Source: Pseudomonadota bacterium
Lineage (GTDB): Bacteria > Pseudomonadota > Gammaproteobacteria > Burkholderiales > Sulfuricellaceae
Assembly: GCA_021801705.1 (NCBI GenBank)
Contig: JAJYXP010000066.1
Span: 1 to 33,310, forward strand
DNA: 33,310 nt
Direction of reading: 5' to 3'
Shown: positions 1-10,474 of the stretch, in pieces
Layout: the number at the start of each line of letters is the position of its first letter
Position numbering within the stretch: position 1 is the stretch's first letter
Program-made: the position numbers and the translations under genes
The notes under the pieces: model-generated
The model's database searches: none
The model's input: the letters and a program-made list of their open reading frames with translations, nothing else
What the model was told of the DNA's origin: nothing

Positions 1-2
1 TG

Positions 3-1742
3 CCGATCGAGGAAATCAAGAAATTCCGCCAGCTCCACTCCAAGACTCCGGGCCACCCCGAATACGGCTACACCCCCGGCGTTGAAACCACCACCGGCCC
101 ACTCGGCCAGGGCATCGCCAACGCCGTCGGCATGGCCATGGCGGAAAAGCTGCTGGCCCACGAATTCAACAAGCCCGGTCATGAAATCATCAACCACCAC
201 ACCTACGTGTTCATGGGTGACGGCTGCATGATGGAAGGCATCTCCCATGAAACCTGCGCACTGGCCGGCACCTGGGGCCTGGGCAAGCTGATCGCCTTCT
301 GGGACGACAACGGCATTTCCATCGACGGGCACATCGAGGGCTGGTACACCGATGATACCGCGAAGCGCTTCGAAGCCTACGGCTGGCATGTAATCCCCAA
401 CGTTGACGGCCACGACCCGGTGGCGGTGGACGCCGCCGTACAACTGGCCAAGCGCGTCACCGACAAGCCTTCCATGATCTGCTGCAAGACCGTGATCGGC
501 AAAGGCTCCCCCAACAAGGAAGGCACCCACGACGTGCACGGCGCCGCGCTGGGCGCTGACGAAATCGCCGCCACCCGCGCCAACATCGGCTGGAATTACC
601 CGGCATTCGAAATCCCTCAGGACGTGTACGACGGATGGGATTGCCGCACCAAGGGACAAGGCCTGGAAGCCCTGTGGAATAACAAGTTCGCCGAATACGC
701 CAAGGCTTTCCCGAAAGAAGCCGCCGAACTGAAACGCCGCATGGCCGGGGAACTGCCCGCAAACTGGAAACAGCACGCCGCGGAATTCGTCAAGAAAACC
801 AACGAGAAAGCCGAAACCGTGGCTACCCGCAAGGCTTCCCAGATCGCTATCAACGGCCTGGCCCCGGCGCTGCCCGAGTTCCTCGGCGGCTCCGCCGACC
901 TGACGGGTTCCAACCTGACCAACTGGACCGGCTGCCACCACATCAAGGGCAAGAGCACCGGCAACTACATCAGCTACGGTGTGCGCGAGTTCGGTATGTC
1001 CCACATCATGAACGGCATGGCCCTGCACGGCGGCCTGCTGCCGTTCGGCGGCACCTTCCTGATGTTCTCCGAGTACGCCCGCAACGCGCTGCGCATGTCC
1101 GCCCTGATGAAGCAGCGCGTAATCTATGTATTCACCCACGACTCCATCGGCCTGGGCGAAGACGGCCCGACCCACCAGCCGGTCGAGCAGACCGCCACCC
1201 TGCGCATGATCCCCAACATGCAGGTATGGCGTCCTTGCGACACGGTTGAAACCGTGGTGGCCTGGACCAGCGGCGTGGAGAAGAAAGACGGCCCGACCAG
1301 CCTGATCCTGTCCCGTCAGAACTTGAACTTCCAGAAGCGTGATGAGGCCCAGATCGCCGCTATCGCCCGCGGCGGCTACGTGCTGGCCGATGCCGCCAAT
1401 CCCAAGCTGGTGCTGATCGCCACCGGCTCGGAAGTGCAACTGGCGATGGATGCGAAGAAGGTGCTGGACGAGCAGGGCATCGCCACCCGCGTGGTATCGA
1501 TGCCTTCCACCAACGTGTTCGACCAGCAGGACCAGGCCTACAAGGACAGCGTGCTGCTGCCCACCGTGCACAAAGTCGCCATCGAAGCCGGCGTCACCGA
1601 CGGCTGGTACAAGTATGTCGGCCTGCGCGGCGCCGTTATCGGCCTGAACCGCTTCGGCGAATCAGCCCCGGCCGGCGAACTGTTCAAACTGTTCGGCTTC
1701 ACCGTCGAGAACGTGGTCAACACTGCGAAAGGCGTTCTGTAA
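3..1742 (+). CDS. tkt: Transketolase (5' end outside window)
   Basis: Transketolase moves two-carbon ketol units between sugar phosphates in the cytoplasm using thiamine diphosphate, and serves both the Calvin cycle and the pentose phosphate pathway. The frame is open from base 3 with no start codon needed, and the first residues ([20 protein letters not shown]) are already internal transketolase sequence. About 579 residues are present against a usual 660-670, so roughly 85 N-terminal residues lie upstream. The cofactor motif [12 protein letters not shown] and the following [10 protein letters not shown] segment are intact, as is the middle-domain stretch [16 protein letters not shown]. It heads a same-strand run with gap, pgk, pyk and fba. 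A palindromic repeat starts directly after its TAA stop. The family call is very secure; whether it should be called cbbT is a matter of naming. Confidence 0.97.
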   Translation, partial: PIEEIKKFRQLHSKTPGHPEYGYTPGVETTTGPLGQGIANAVGMAMAEKLLAHEFNKPGHEIINHHTYVFMGDGCMMEGISHETCALAGTWGLGKLIAFWDDNGISIDGHIEGWYTDDTAKRFEAYGWHVIPNVDGHDPVAVDAAVQLAKRVTDKPSMICCKTVIGKGSPNKEGTHDVHGAALGADEIAATRANIGWNYPAFEIPQDVYDGWDCRTKGQGLEALWNNKFAEYAKAFPKEAAELKRRMAGELPANWKQHAAEFVKKTNEKAETVATRKASQIAINGLAPALPEFLGGSADLTGSNLTNWTGCHHIKGKSTGNYISYGVREFGMSHIMNGMALHGGLLPFGGTFLMFSEYARNALRMSALMKQRVIYVFTHDSIGLGEDGPTHQPVEQTATLRMIPNMQVWRPCDTVETVVAWTSGVEKKDGPTSLILSRQNLNFQKRDEAQIAAIARGGYVLADAANPKLVLIATGSEVQLAMDAKKVLDEQGIATRVVSMPSTNVFDQQDQAYKDSVLLPTVHKVAIEAGVTDGWYKYVGLRGAVIGLNRFGESAPAGELFKLFGFTVENVVNTAKGVL

Positions 1743-1744
1743 TT

Positions 1745-1823
1745 TTCACCGCAAAGGACGCTAAGGATCGCAAAGGAAAAACCTGCTTTACCTTGCGTGC
1801 CTTTGCGTCCCTAGCGGTTAACC
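1745..1823. repeat. Palindromic intergenic repeat, CCGCAAAGGACGC family, short copy
   Basis: An imperfect inverted repeat fills the tkt-gap gap. The left arm begins TTCACCGCAAAGGACGC and the right arm ends TTTGCGTCCCTAGCGGTTAA. It belongs to the same family as the longer copies at 11291-11482 and 27344-27495, but lacks their outer ends. It begins two bases after the tkt stop codon. It leaves the gap ribosome-binding site (AAGGAG, 1845-1850) free. Confidence 0.8.
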
Positions 1824-1853
1824 TGGTTTTAGGTTTTATTTATCAAGGAGTGA

Positions 1854-2855
<1,002 letters not shown>

Positions 2856-2860
2856 ACAAT

Positions 2861-2938
2861 GTAGGGTGGGCACGCTTTTGTGCCCACGCGGAAACAACCC
2901 CGGCTGGCCGCGTGGGCACAAAAGCGTGCCCACCCTAC
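2861..2938. repeat. Long perfect inverted repeat (GTAGGGTGGGCACG family)
   Basis: Two 31-base arms (2861-2891 and 2908-2938) are perfect reverse complements around a 16-base loop. Each arm is itself a small hairpin (GTGGGCAC, six-base loop, GTGCCCAC), so the RNA could fold as one long stem or as two hairpins. It starts five bases after the gap stop codon and ends 72 bases before pgk. There is no following T-run, so it does not look like a simple terminator. Confidence 0.9.
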
Positions 2939-3010
2939 CCCCCTCAACCGTGAGCTGTAAGGCATAAGCCCACTTATCCCTTACACCTTATTTTTACTGG
3001 AGAACAAACC

Positions 3011-4189
3011 ATGTCCGTAATCCGCGTTACCGATCTGGACCTCAAGGGCAAGCGCGTCCTGATCCGTTCCGACCTGAATGTGCCCGTCAAGGATGGCAAA
3101 GTCACTTCCGACGCCCGTATCACGGCGTCCATGAAGACCTTCGAGCATTGCCTCAAGGCTGGCGCCAAGGTGATGGTGATGTCCCACCTCGGCCGCCCCA
3201 CCGAAGGCGTAAATTCCGAGGAAAACTCGCTCAAGCCGGTAGCCGACGTTCTGTCCGCAAAACTCGGCAAACCCGTGCGCTTGATCAAGGACTGGGTTGA
3301 TGGCGGCTTCGACGTCGCCGACGGCGAGCTGGTGCTGCTGGAAAACGTGCGTTTCAACAAGGGCGAGAAGAAAAATGTCGAGGAAACCGCCAAAAAATAT
3401 GCCGCCCTGTGCGACGTGTTCGTGATGGACGCATTTGGCACCGCCCACCGTGCGGAGGGCTCCACTTACGGCGTGGCCCAGTTCGCCCCGGTGGCCTGCG
3501 CCGGCATCCTGCTCACCGAAGAACTGGATGCCTTGACCAAGGCCCTGCTCAGCCCGGCCCGCCCGATGGTCGCCATCGTCGGCGGCTCGAAAGTTTCAAC
3601 CAAGCTGACCGTGCTCGAGTCCCTGTCCGAGAAAGTGGACCAGATGGTGGTCGGCGGCGGCATCGCCAACACCTTCCTCAAGGCGACCGGCAAGAATGTC
3701 GGCAAATCGCTGTGCGAGGACGATCTCGTTCCCACAGCCCAGGCATTGATGAAGAAAATGACCGCCCGTAGCGCCACCATCCCCGTCGCCGTAGACGTGG
3801 TGTGCGGCAAGAAATTCGACGCCAACGAACCCGCCGTTCTCAAGGATGCCGGCGCCGTTGCCGATGATGACATGATTTTCGACATCGGCCCGAAATCCGC
3901 CCAGGAACTGGTCGACATCATCATGAAGGCCGGTACCGTCGTTTGGAACGGCCCGGTCGGCGTGTTCGAATTTGACCAGTTCGGCGAAGGCACCAAGGCC
4001 ATCGCGATGGCTATCGCCGAAACCAAGGCCTTCACCCTGGCCGGCGGCGGCGATACCATTGCCGCCATCCAGAAGTACGGCATCTTTGACAAGGTGTCCT
4101 ACATTTCCACCGCCGGCGGCGCCTTCCTCGAATTTCTCGAAGGCAAGAAGCTGCCTGCAGTGGAAATCCTTGAACAACGCGCTAAATAA
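3011..4189 (+). CDS. pgk: Phosphoglycerate kinase
   Basis: The enzyme transfers a phosphate between 1,3-bisphosphoglycerate and ADP. In the Calvin cycle it runs in the ATP-consuming direction to supply gap. The protein has 392 residues, the normal bacterial length. The N-terminal substrate motif ([12 protein letters not shown]), the VMSHLGRP arginine-loop motif, the hinge WNGPVGVFE and the C-terminal nucleotide-binding GGGDTIAAI are all present in the expected order. The ATG follows TGGAGA at 2998-3003. It sits between gap and pyk, and both gaps hold the same class of palindromic repeat, so the genes are probably co-transcribed through strong RNA hairpins. Confidence 0.97.
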   Translation: MSVIRVTDLDLKGKRVLIRSDLNVPVKDGKVTSDARITASMKTFEHCLKAGAKVMVMSHLGRPTEGVNSEENSLKPVADVLSAKLGKPVRLIKDWVDGGFDVADGELVLLENVRFNKGEKKNVEETAKKYAALCDVFVMDAFGTAHRAEGSTYGVAQFAPVACAGILLTEELDALTKALLSPARPMVAIVGGSKVSTKLTVLESLSEKVDQMVVGGGIANTFLKATGKNVGKSLCEDDLVPTAQALMKKMTARSATIPVAVDVVCGKKFDANEPAVLKDAGAVADDDMIFDIGPKSAQELVDIIMKAGTVVWNGPVGVFEFDQFGEGTKAIAMAIAETKAFTLAGGGDTIAAIQKYGIFDKVSYISTAGGAFLEFLEGKKLPAVEILEQRAK

Positions 4190-4193
4190 CAAT

Positions 4194-4283
4194 GTAGGGT
4201 GGGCACGTCTTTGTGCCCACGCGATCAACGTGATGTCATTTTCAGGTAATCAACGCGTGGGCATAAAGACGTGCCCACCCTAC
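4194..4283. repeat. Second copy of the GTAGGGTGGGCACG inverted repeat
   Basis: The arms at 4194-4223 and 4254-4283 are reverse complements with one mismatch in 30 bases. The loop is 30 bases, longer than in the copy at 2861-2938. It begins five bases after the pgk stop and ends 19 bases before the pyk ATG, so it occupies nearly the whole gap, including the place where a ribosome-binding site would normally sit. Confidence 0.9.
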
Positions 4284-4302
4284 TCGGCTCAAAACTAATT
4301 CT

Positions 4303-5745
4303 ATGCAACGCAAAACCAAGATTGTCGCCACCCTGGGCCCAGCCTCCAACGACCCGGAAGTGCTGAACCGGATGCTCCAGGCCGGCGTGGATGTCGTCCG
4401 CCTCAACTTTTCCCATGGCAAGCCCGAGGACCACATCGAACGAGCCGAAATGGTGCGTGCAATGGCCCGCGCCAGAGGCAAGACCGTAGGCGTACTGGTT
4501 GATCTGCAAGGGCCGAAGATTCGTATCGGCAAATTCGAACAGGGGAAAATAATCCTGAAGAACGGCGATACCTTCATTCTCGACAGCGATTGCCCACTGG
4601 GCACCCAGGAGCGGGTCGGGCTCGACTACAAAGAGCTGCCGCGCGACGCCAGCCGCGGCACCACGCTGCTTCTGGACGATGGCCGTATCGTCCTGTGGGT
4701 GGAGGAAGTGCGCGGCAATGAAATCATCTGTTTGGTCAAGCAGGGCGGCGTGTTGTCCAACAACAAGGGCATCAACCGCCAGGGAGGCGGCCTGTCCGCA
4801 GCGGCACTGACCGAAAAGGACATGGAAGACATCAAAACCGCCGCGGCGCTGAAGGCTGATTATATGGCCGTGTCTTTTCCGCGCGATGGCGCCGACATGC
4901 AACTGGCGCGCAGGCTGATGCAGGCCGCCGGGGGCAAGAGCATGCTGGTGGCCAAGATCGAGCGTGCCGAAGCAATCGCCAACCTGGACGAAATTCTCGA
5001 TGCCTCCGACGCCATCATGGTGGCACGCGGCGACCTGGGCGTGGAAGTCGGCGATGCCGCCGTGCCCGCCCTGCAAAAGCGCATGATTCGCAAGGCGCGG
5101 GAAAAGAACAAGCTGGCGATCACTGCCACCCAGATGATGGAATCCATGATAACCAGCCCGATTCCCACCCGTGCCGAGGTTTCCGACGTGGCCAACGCGG
5201 TGATCGACGGAACCGATGCGGTGATGCTCTCCGCCGAGACCGCTGCCGGACAATACCCGGTGGAGGCGGTCGCCGCCGTGGACCGGGTATGCCTCGAAGC
5301 GGAAAAGGAAGCCGAAACTTCATTCAGCCAGTATCGTCTCAGCATGCAGTTCGGGCGCGTAGACGAATCGATCGCCATGGCGACCACTTACATCGCCAGC
5401 CATCTGAAAGTAAAGGCTATCGCCGCGTTGACAGAATCCGGCTCAACGCCCTTGCTGATGTCGCGGGTCTACACCGACGTGCCGATTTACGCCCTTTCCT
5501 CCGATGTGGGTACGCGCCGGAAACTGACGCTGTACAGAGGGGTCTATCCCGTCAATTTCAAGCCCGCAACCCATGAACGCGAACAGGTTCTGCTCGAGGC
5601 CGAGGACGAATTGCGCCGTCGAGGCGCCATAAGGGACGGGGATCTGATCGTGCTGACCATCGGCGAACCGATCGGAAAATCCGGCGGCACCAACACCATG
5701 AAGATCGTTAAAGTGGGTGATACCCGGAAAACGACCGAGAAATAA
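4303..5745 (+). CDS. pyk: Pyruvate kinase
   Basis: The enzyme converts phosphoenolpyruvate and ADP to pyruvate and ATP, the last step of glycolysis and outside the Calvin cycle proper. The protein has 480 residues. The N-terminus reads RKTKIVATLGPAS and NFSHG. The active-site lysine lies in LVAKIERAEAI, followed by ARGDLGVEV and ITATQMMESM. The LSNNKGINRQGGGLSA segment resembles the PykA (type II) enzyme of enterobacteria more than PykF, which is my reading from memory. No clear Shine-Dalgarno sequence precedes the ATG, because the palindromic repeat at 4194-4283 ends just 19 bases upstream. Translation may depend on coupling or on RNA folding. Confidence 0.96.
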   Translation: MQRKTKIVATLGPASNDPEVLNRMLQAGVDVVRLNFSHGKPEDHIERAEMVRAMARARGKTVGVLVDLQGPKIRIGKFEQGKIILKNGDTFILDSDCPLGTQERVGLDYKELPRDASRGTTLLLDDGRIVLWVEEVRGNEIICLVKQGGVLSNNKGINRQGGGLSAAALTEKDMEDIKTAAALKADYMAVSFPRDGADMQLARRLMQAAGGKSMLVAKIERAEAIANLDEILDASDAIMVARGDLGVEVGDAAVPALQKRMIRKAREKNKLAITATQMMESMITSPIPTRAEVSDVANAVIDGTDAVMLSAETAAGQYPVEAVAAVDRVCLEAEKEAETSFSQYRLSMQFGRVDESIAMATTYIASHLKVKAIAALTESGSTPLLMSRVYTDVPIYALSSDVGTRRKLTLYRGVYPVNFKPATHEREQVLLEAEDELRRRGAIRDGDLIVLTIGEPIGKSGGTNTMKIVKVGDTRKTTEK

Positions 5746-5802
5746 GCTAACAGTATCCCTCATAAACCCAGCCACATATTCAATCACTTAGCAGGAGGCA
5801 TT

Positions 5803-6867
5803 ATGGCTTTAGTATCCATGCGTCAACTTCTTGATCACGCTGCTGAAAACGGTTACGGCCTGCCGGCGTTCAACGTCAACAACCTGGAGCAGGTGCAGGC
5901 GATCATGCAGGCCGCCGACGAGTGCGACAGCCCGGTAATCATGCAGGGCTCCGCCGGTGCGCGCAAATATGCCGGCGAAGCTTTTCTGCGCCACCTGATC
6001 GATGCCGCGATCGAAGCCTACCCGCACATTCCGGTGGTGATGCACCAGGACCACGGCGCCTCTCCGGCCGTGTGCATCAACGCCATCCGCTCCGGCTTCT
6101 CCAGCGTCATGATGGACGGCTCCCTGATGGAAGACGCCAAGACTCCATCCAGCTTCGAATACAACGTCGAAGTCACGCGCAAGGTGGTGGAAATGTCCCA
6201 TGCCGTCGGCGTGTCCGTCGAGGGCGAGCTGGGTTGCCTGGGTTCCCTGGAAACCGGTACGGGTGAAAAAGAGGACGGTCAGGGCGCCGAAGGCGTGCTC
6301 ACCATGGATCAACTCCTGACCGATCCCAACGAAGCGGCCGAGTTCGTCAAGGCCACCGGCGTGGACGCCCTGGCCATCGCCATCGGCACCTCGCACGGCG
6401 CCTACAAGTTCACCCGTCCGCCCACCGGCGACGTGCTGGCCATCAGCCGCATCAAGGAAATCCACGCCCGCATTCCCAATACCCACCTGGTGATGCACGG
6501 CTCTTCCTCGGTGCCGCAGGAATGGCTCAAGATCATCAATGATTTCGGCGGAGAGATGGGCCAGACTTACGGTGTGCCGGTCGAGGAAATCGTCGAGGGC
6601 ATCAAGCATGGCGTGCGCAAGGTGAACATCGACACCGACCTGCGCATGGCCTCCACCGGAGCAATACGCAGATACCTGGCGGAAAACAGGAAAAATTTCG
6701 ATCCGCGCAAGTTTCTCTCCGCCGCGACTGTGGCAATGAAGGAAATCTGCAAGGCGCGCTACACCGCCTTCGGCTCCGCCGGCCAGGCCAGCAAGATCAA
6801 GCCGATCATGCTCGACCGGGTTGCGACCATGTACGTGAAAGGCGAATTGAAGGCGATCGTGAAGTAA
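5803..6867 (+). CDS. fba: Fructose-bisphosphate aldolase, class II (Calvin-cycle type)
   Basis: This zinc aldolase joins dihydroxyacetone phosphate to glyceraldehyde 3-phosphate, or to erythrose 4-phosphate in the Calvin cycle, and runs in reverse in glycolysis. The protein has 354 residues. The HQDHGAS motif holds the likely proton donor Asp83 and zinc ligand His84. [17 protein letters not shown] and the phosphate-binding VNIDTDLR motif follow. The length and sequence match the CbbA/Fba class IIB enzymes of autotrophic proteobacteria. AGGAGG just before the ATG is a strong ribosome-binding site. It is the last gene of the tkt-gap-pgk-pyk-fba run and is closed by a hairpin terminator. Confidence 0.96.
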   Translation: MALVSMRQLLDHAAENGYGLPAFNVNNLEQVQAIMQAADECDSPVIMQGSAGARKYAGEAFLRHLIDAAIEAYPHIPVVMHQDHGASPAVCINAIRSGFSSVMMDGSLMEDAKTPSSFEYNVEVTRKVVEMSHAVGVSVEGELGCLGSLETGTGEKEDGQGAEGVLTMDQLLTDPNEAAEFVKATGVDALAIAIGTSHGAYKFTRPPTGDVLAISRIKEIHARIPNTHLVMHGSSSVPQEWLKIINDFGGEMGQTYGVPVEEIVEGIKHGVRKVNIDTDLRMASTGAIRRYLAENRKNFDPRKFLSAATVAMKEICKARYTAFGSAGQASKIKPIMLDRVATMYVKGELKAIVK

Positions 6868-6886
6868 CCAGGCAAGGCACTTAGTC

Positions 6887-6914
6887 AAAAAAGGCGGCTT
6901 GAGCCGCCTTTTTT
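6887..6914. terminator. Bidirectional intrinsic terminator between fba and cbbR
   Basis: A 9-bp stem (AAGGCGGCT at 6891-6899, AGCCGCCTT at 6902-6910) is followed by a T-run to 6914 and preceded by an A-run from 6887. It can therefore end both the fba transcript (+) and the convergent cbbR transcript (-), whose stop codon overlaps the T-run. Confidence 0.9.
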
Positions 6915-7833
6915 ATGCCTGTTGCCTGGCAGGCTGCATCACTTGCGCCGCCTCTTTCAACAGAAAATCCTTGAACGCCTGCGCCATGGCCGACAAACGT
7001 TTTCCCTTGCGGTGGATGACGTACCAGTGGCGCAAAATGGGGAAGGACTCCACATCAAGCACAACCAGCCGCCGGGTTTCAAGCTCCAGTGCGATCGTGT
7101 GCACAGAAACGACACCCAGACCCATGCCAGCCTGTACTGCCTGCTTGATCGCCTCGTTGGTGCTCATTTCCATGCCGGTTGCAAGATTCAGCCCATGCTG
7201 CTGAAAAAAACGCTCCATCGCGCTGCGCGTACCTGACCCCTGCTCGCGAACAATAAAGGTTTCCTGGGCCAATCGAGACAGCGGGATGTTCCGTTCCGTC
7301 ACCAGAGGATGGCCTGGCGGCGCAACCACGACCAGGGGGTTTTCCATAAAGGGCTCGGCGACAATATCCAGCCCCTCCGGCGGCTGCCCCATCACACCCA
7401 GGTCCATCTCGTTGCTGGCCAGTTGATTGAGCAGTTCCTCGCGGTTGACCACCTTCAGGCTCAAGGTGACATCCTGATTGCGCTGGCAGAATAACGCCAG
7501 GAGCTGCGGCGCGAAATAATTGGCGGTACTCACTACCGAAATATTAAGCTTGCCGCGCTTCAGCCCTTTCATCTCGCTCAGCACTGCCTCCGCCTCTGTG
7601 AGCTGCTGCGCGATACTGCGGCTGTAATGGTAGACCTCGTTCCCCGCTTCGGTCAGGAAGATTTTTTTGCCTATCTGCTCAAACAAGGGCAGGCCCACGC
7701 TTGCCTCGAGCTGCCTGATTTGCATGGACACTGCGGGCTGGGTCAGATACAGCTCCTCGGCCGCACGCGAGAAGCTGAGATGACGTGCCACCGCCTCGAA
7801 CACCTGGAGTTGACGCAAAGTAACGTGGAGCAT
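6913..7833 (-). CDS. cbbR: LysR-type regulator, probable CbbR
   Basis: This is a 306-residue LysR-family regulator. An N-terminal winged helix-turn-helix (about residues 4-62, with FSRAAEELYLTQPAVSMQIRQLE-like spacing) is followed by a substrate-binding domain from about residue 90 to the end. The start MLHVTLRQLQVFEAVARHLS resembles known CbbR proteins, and it lies between fba and the RuBisCO genes, so control of Calvin-cycle genes is the best guess. It is divergent from purC rather than from cbbM, which is unusual: CbbR normally faces the operon it controls. The ATG has no clear Shine-Dalgarno sequence. CbbR effectors reported elsewhere include NADPH and sugar phosphates; nothing in the sequence shows which applies here. 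Confidence 0.85.
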   Translation of the reverse strand: MLHVTLRQLQVFEAVARHLSFSRAAEELYLTQPAVSMQIRQLEASVGLPLFEQIGKKIFLTEAGNEVYHYSRSIAQQLTEAEAVLSEMKGLKRGKLNISVVSTANYFAPQLLALFCQRNQDVTLSLKVVNREELLNQLASNEMDLGVMGQPPEGLDIVAEPFMENPLVVVAPPGHPLVTERNIPLSRLAQETFIVREQGSGTRSAMERFFQQHGLNLATGMEMSTNEAIKQAVQAGMGLGVVSVHTIALELETRRLVVLDVESFPILRHWYVIHRKGKRLSAMAQAFKDFLLKEAAQVMQPARQQA

Positions 7834-7962
7834 GGCAACTATAACAAGTATTTATGGTTATAATGAATGAATATAGCAATAGCTTATACACTATTATGTC
7901 AAAATGGAATACTTAGGCCAATCTAAGTAGAATTTACAGCTTGCTCAAAATTAGGAAATTAC
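7834..7962. promoter_or_regulatory. Divergent cbbR-purC control region with LysR-type dyads
   Basis: This AT-rich gap holds several short dyads. ATAAC (7841-7845) and GTTAT (7857-7861) are inverted around exactly 11 bases, as expected for a LysR-type site. TTAT and ATAA flank GGTT at 7852-7863. ACTTAG (7911-7916) and CTAAGT (7923-7928) are inverted around six bases. The 10-mer TATTTATGGT at 7849-7858 recurs upstream of cbbM at 8892-8901 on the same strand. An AGGA ribosome-binding site serves purC. Binding by CbbR is an inference. Confidence 0.55.
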
Positions 7963-8844
7963 ATGACCGCCCCCCTTTTCAATTCCAGCATCCGCAGTCT
8001 TCCGCTCATCAACCGCGGCAAGGTGCGCGACATTTATGCGGTAGACGACGAGCACTTGCTGATCGTCACTACCGACCGCCTCTCCGCCTTCGACGTCGTG
8101 CTGCCGACGCCGATCCCCGGCAAGGGCAAGGTGCTGACTCAGATTTCAGATTTCTGGTTCGCCAAGCTAAGCCACATTCTTCCCAATCAGCTCACAGGCG
8201 TTGCGCCGGAATCGGTTGTTGCACCGGATGAGCGCGAACAGGTGGCGGGCCGCGCAACGGTGGTGCGCCGCCTCAAGCCCCTGCCTATAGAGGCCATCGT
8301 ACGCGGCTACCTGGTCGGCTCCGGGTGGAAGGAATACCAGGTCCAGGGCAGCGTTTGCGGCATTCTCCTGCCCGCCGGACTGAAAGAGGCGGACAAGCTT
8401 CCCGAGCCGATCTTCACCCCCTCCACCAAGGCGGAAGCGGGCGCTCACGATGAGAACATCAGCCTGGACAAGGCCGTGGAACTGCTGGGCCCGATATCGG
8501 CGATGCAGGTGCGCAACGCCGCCATCGCCCTCTACAAGGAAGCGGCGGATTACGCCCTGACCAAAGGCATCATCATCGCCGACACAAAATTCGAGTTCGG
8601 CCAGGATGCCCAAGGCAGGCTCTATCTGATCGACGAGGCGCTAACGCCGGACTCTTCCCGTTTCTGGCCCGCCGATCAGTACGCACCTGGCTCGAACCCG
8701 CCCAGCTTCGACAAGCAGTATGTGCGCGACTGGCTGGAAAGCGTGGGCTGGGACAAGAAGCCGCCCGCACCCGAGCTACCTGCTGAAGTGGCCGCCAGGA
8801 CCGGTGAGAAATACCGCGAAGCGCTGTCCCGATTGACCAACTAA
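7963..8844 (+). CDS. purC: Phosphoribosylaminoimidazole-succinocarboxamide synthase
   Basis: SAICAR synthase joins aspartate to CAIR with ATP in purine biosynthesis. The protein has 293 residues, in line with the longer proteobacterial and yeast-like form rather than the roughly 237-residue E. coli form. Recognisable motifs are [41 protein letters not shown] and the C-terminal [20 protein letters not shown] with AGGAAA upstream sets the start. In many Betaproteobacteria purC follows fba directly. Here cbbR has come between them and cbbM follows 127 bases after purC, so the two modules look interleaved. Confidence 0.96.
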   Translation: MTAPLFNSSIRSLPLINRGKVRDIYAVDDEHLLIVTTDRLSAFDVVLPTPIPGKGKVLTQISDFWFAKLSHILPNQLTGVAPESVVAPDEREQVAGRATVVRRLKPLPIEAIVRGYLVGSGWKEYQVQGSVCGILLPAGLKEADKLPEPIFTPSTKAEAGAHDENISLDKAVELLGPISAMQVRNAAIALYKEAADYALTKGIIIADTKFEFGQDAQGRLYLIDEALTPDSSRFWPADQYAPGSNPPSFDKQYVRDWLESVGWDKKPPAPELPAEVAARTGEKYREALSRLTN

Positions 8845-8971
8845 CAAACCATAAGTGTTTGCTGATCATAATTATAATAATAATTTAATATTATTTATGG
8901 TAGATCATTCGTATAGTGTCACCCGGTAGTTCATTTAGTCATTAACGGATTTTTTGCGAAGGAACATTCAA
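8845..8971 (+). promoter_or_regulatory. cbbM promoter region
   Basis: Between purC and cbbM is a 127-base AT-rich stretch. CCATAA (8849-8854) and TTATGG (8895-8900) are inverted around it. AATAAT (8879-8884) and ATTATT (8890-8895) form a tighter dyad. TATTTATGGT (8892-8901) is shared with the cbbR-purC gap. TATAGT at 8912-8917 is a possible -10 with no good -35, as expected for an activator-dependent promoter. AAGGA at 8959-8963 is the cbbM ribosome-binding site. The promoter elements are read by eye and not tested. Confidence 0.5.
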
Positions 8972-10351
8972 ATGGATCAGTCAGCACGCTACGCAAACCT
9001 TGACCTGAAAGAAGATGACCTGATCAAGGGTGGCAAGCACATCCTCGTCGCCTACAAGATGAAGCCCAAGGCCGGCACCGGCTACCTGGAGGCCGCTGCC
9101 CACTTCGCCGCCGAGTCCTCCACCGGCACCAACGTGGAAGTCTCCACCACCGACGACTTCACCAAGGGCGTGGACGCGCTGGTGTACCACATCGACGAAG
9201 CCACCGAGGACATGCGCATCGCTTACCCGCTCGAGCTGTTCGACCGCAACGTGCTCGACGGCCGCTTCATGCTGGTTTCCTTCCTGACCCTGGCCATCGG
9301 CAACAACCAGGGCATGGGCGACATCGCGCACGCCAAGATGATCGACTTCTACGTGCCCGAGCGCGTCATCCAGATGTTCGACGGCCCGGCCAAGGACATC
9401 TCCGACCTGTGGCGCATCCTCGGCCGTCCGGTGGTCAACGGCGGCTACATCGCCGGCACCATCATCAAGCCGAAGCTGGGCCTGCGCCCCGAGCCGTTTG
9501 CCCAGGCTGCTTACCAGTTCTGGCTGGGCGGTGACTTCATCAAGAACGACGAACCGCAAGGCAACCAGGTGTTCGCCCCGATCAAGAAGGTGCTGCCGCT
9601 GGTGTATGACGCCATGAAGCGCGCCCAGGACGAAACCGGCCAGGCCAAGCTGTTCTCCATGAACATCACCGCCGACGACCATTACGAAATGTGCGCCCGC
9701 GCCGATTTCGCGCTGGAAACCTTCGGTCCCGACGCCGACAAGCTGGCCTTCCTGGTCGACGGTTTCGTCGGCGGCCCCGGCATGGTCACCACCGCCCGTC
9801 GCCAGTACCCCAACCAGTACCTGCACTACCACCGCGCCGGCCACGGCATGATTACTTCACCGTCCTCCAAGCGTGGTTACACTGCCTTCGTGCTGGCCAA
9901 GATGAGCCGTCTGCAGGGTGCTTCCGGCATCCACGTCGGCACCATGGGCTACGGCAAGATGGAGGGCGAGGGCGACGACAAGGTTATTGCTTACATGATC
10001 GAGCGCGACGAGTGCCAGGGCCCGGTCTACTTCCAGAAATGGTACGGCATGAAGCCCACCACCCCGATCATCTCCGGCGGCATGAACGCGCTGCGCCTGC
10101 CCGGCTTCTTCGAGAACCTGGGCCACGGCAACGTCATCAACACCGCCGGCGGCGGCTCCTACGGCCACATCGACAGCCCGGCGGCGGGCGCGATCTCCCT
10201 GCGCCAGTCCTACGAGTGCTGGAAGGCCGGCGCCGACCCGATCGAATACGCCAAGAGCCACAAAGAGTTTGCCCGCGCGTTCGAATCCTTCCCGGGCGAT
10301 GCCGACAAGATCTTCCCGGGCTGGCGCGAAAAACTGGGCGTGCACAAGTAA
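8972..10351 (+). CDS. cbbM: Ribulose-1,5-bisphosphate carboxylase, form II
   Basis: This is the CO2-fixing enzyme of the Calvin cycle, form II (large-subunit-only type), typical of lithotrophs living at high CO2 and low O2. The protein has 459 residues. The catalytic residues fall at the R. rubrum numbering: Lys166 in [10 protein letters not shown], carbamylated Lys191 with Asp193 and Glu194 in [10 protein letters not shown], and loop-6 Lys329 in [12 protein letters not shown]. The start is the ATG at 8972, preceded by AAGGA at 8959-8963; an in-frame TTG at 8954 would add six residues ahead of the normal MDQSARYA start and is less likely. No small-subunit or carboxysome genes are nearby. cbbQ follows after a terminator. 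The identification is secure. Confidence 0.98.
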   Translation: MDQSARYANLDLKEDDLIKGGKHILVAYKMKPKAGTGYLEAAAHFAAESSTGTNVEVSTTDDFTKGVDALVYHIDEATEDMRIAYPLELFDRNVLDGRFMLVSFLTLAIGNNQGMGDIAHAKMIDFYVPERVIQMFDGPAKDISDLWRILGRPVVNGGYIAGTIIKPKLGLRPEPFAQAAYQFWLGGDFIKNDEPQGNQVFAPIKKVLPLVYDAMKRAQDETGQAKLFSMNITADDHYEMCARADFALETFGPDADKLAFLVDGFVGGPGMVTTARRQYPNQYLHYHRAGHGMITSPSSKRGYTAFVLAKMSRLQGASGIHVGTMGYGKMEGEGDDKVIAYMIERDECQGPVYFQKWYGMKPTTPIISGGMNALRLPGFFENLGHGNVINTAGGGSYGHIDSPAAGAISLRQSYECWKAGADPIEYAKSHKEFARAFESFPGDADKIFPGWREKLGVHK

Positions 10352-10368
10352 GCCCAGCACGCTCATCT

Positions 10369-10388
10369 CCTCCCCCTTCAAGGGGAGG
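10369..10388. repeat. Short GC-rich hairpin (CCTCCCC family)
   Basis: CCTCCCC (10369-10375) and GGGGAGG (10382-10388) are inverted around a six-base loop just after cbbM. It resembles the CTCTCCCCC repeats seen inside cbbO at 12334-12381 and at 16836-17085. It sits directly in front of the cbbM terminator and could protect the 3' end of the transcript. Confidence 0.6.
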
Positions 10389-10403
10389 GGAAATAAATTA
10401 AGG

Positions 10404-10432
10404 CGCCCCCACTTTGCTGGGGGCGTTTTTTT
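10404..10432 (+). terminator. Intrinsic terminator after cbbM
   Basis: A 7-bp GC stem (CGCCCCC 10404-10410, GGGGGCG 10419-10425) with an eight-base loop is followed by seven Ts (10426-10432). Read-through may be partial, since cbbQ begins 42 bases later with a ribosome-binding site but no obvious promoter of its own. That would make RuBisCO mRNA more abundant than its activase mRNA. Confidence 0.88.
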
Positions 10433-10474
10433 CCGGGGTCAAGAAACCTTTCTTGCCTCACGGATAAGGAGAAA

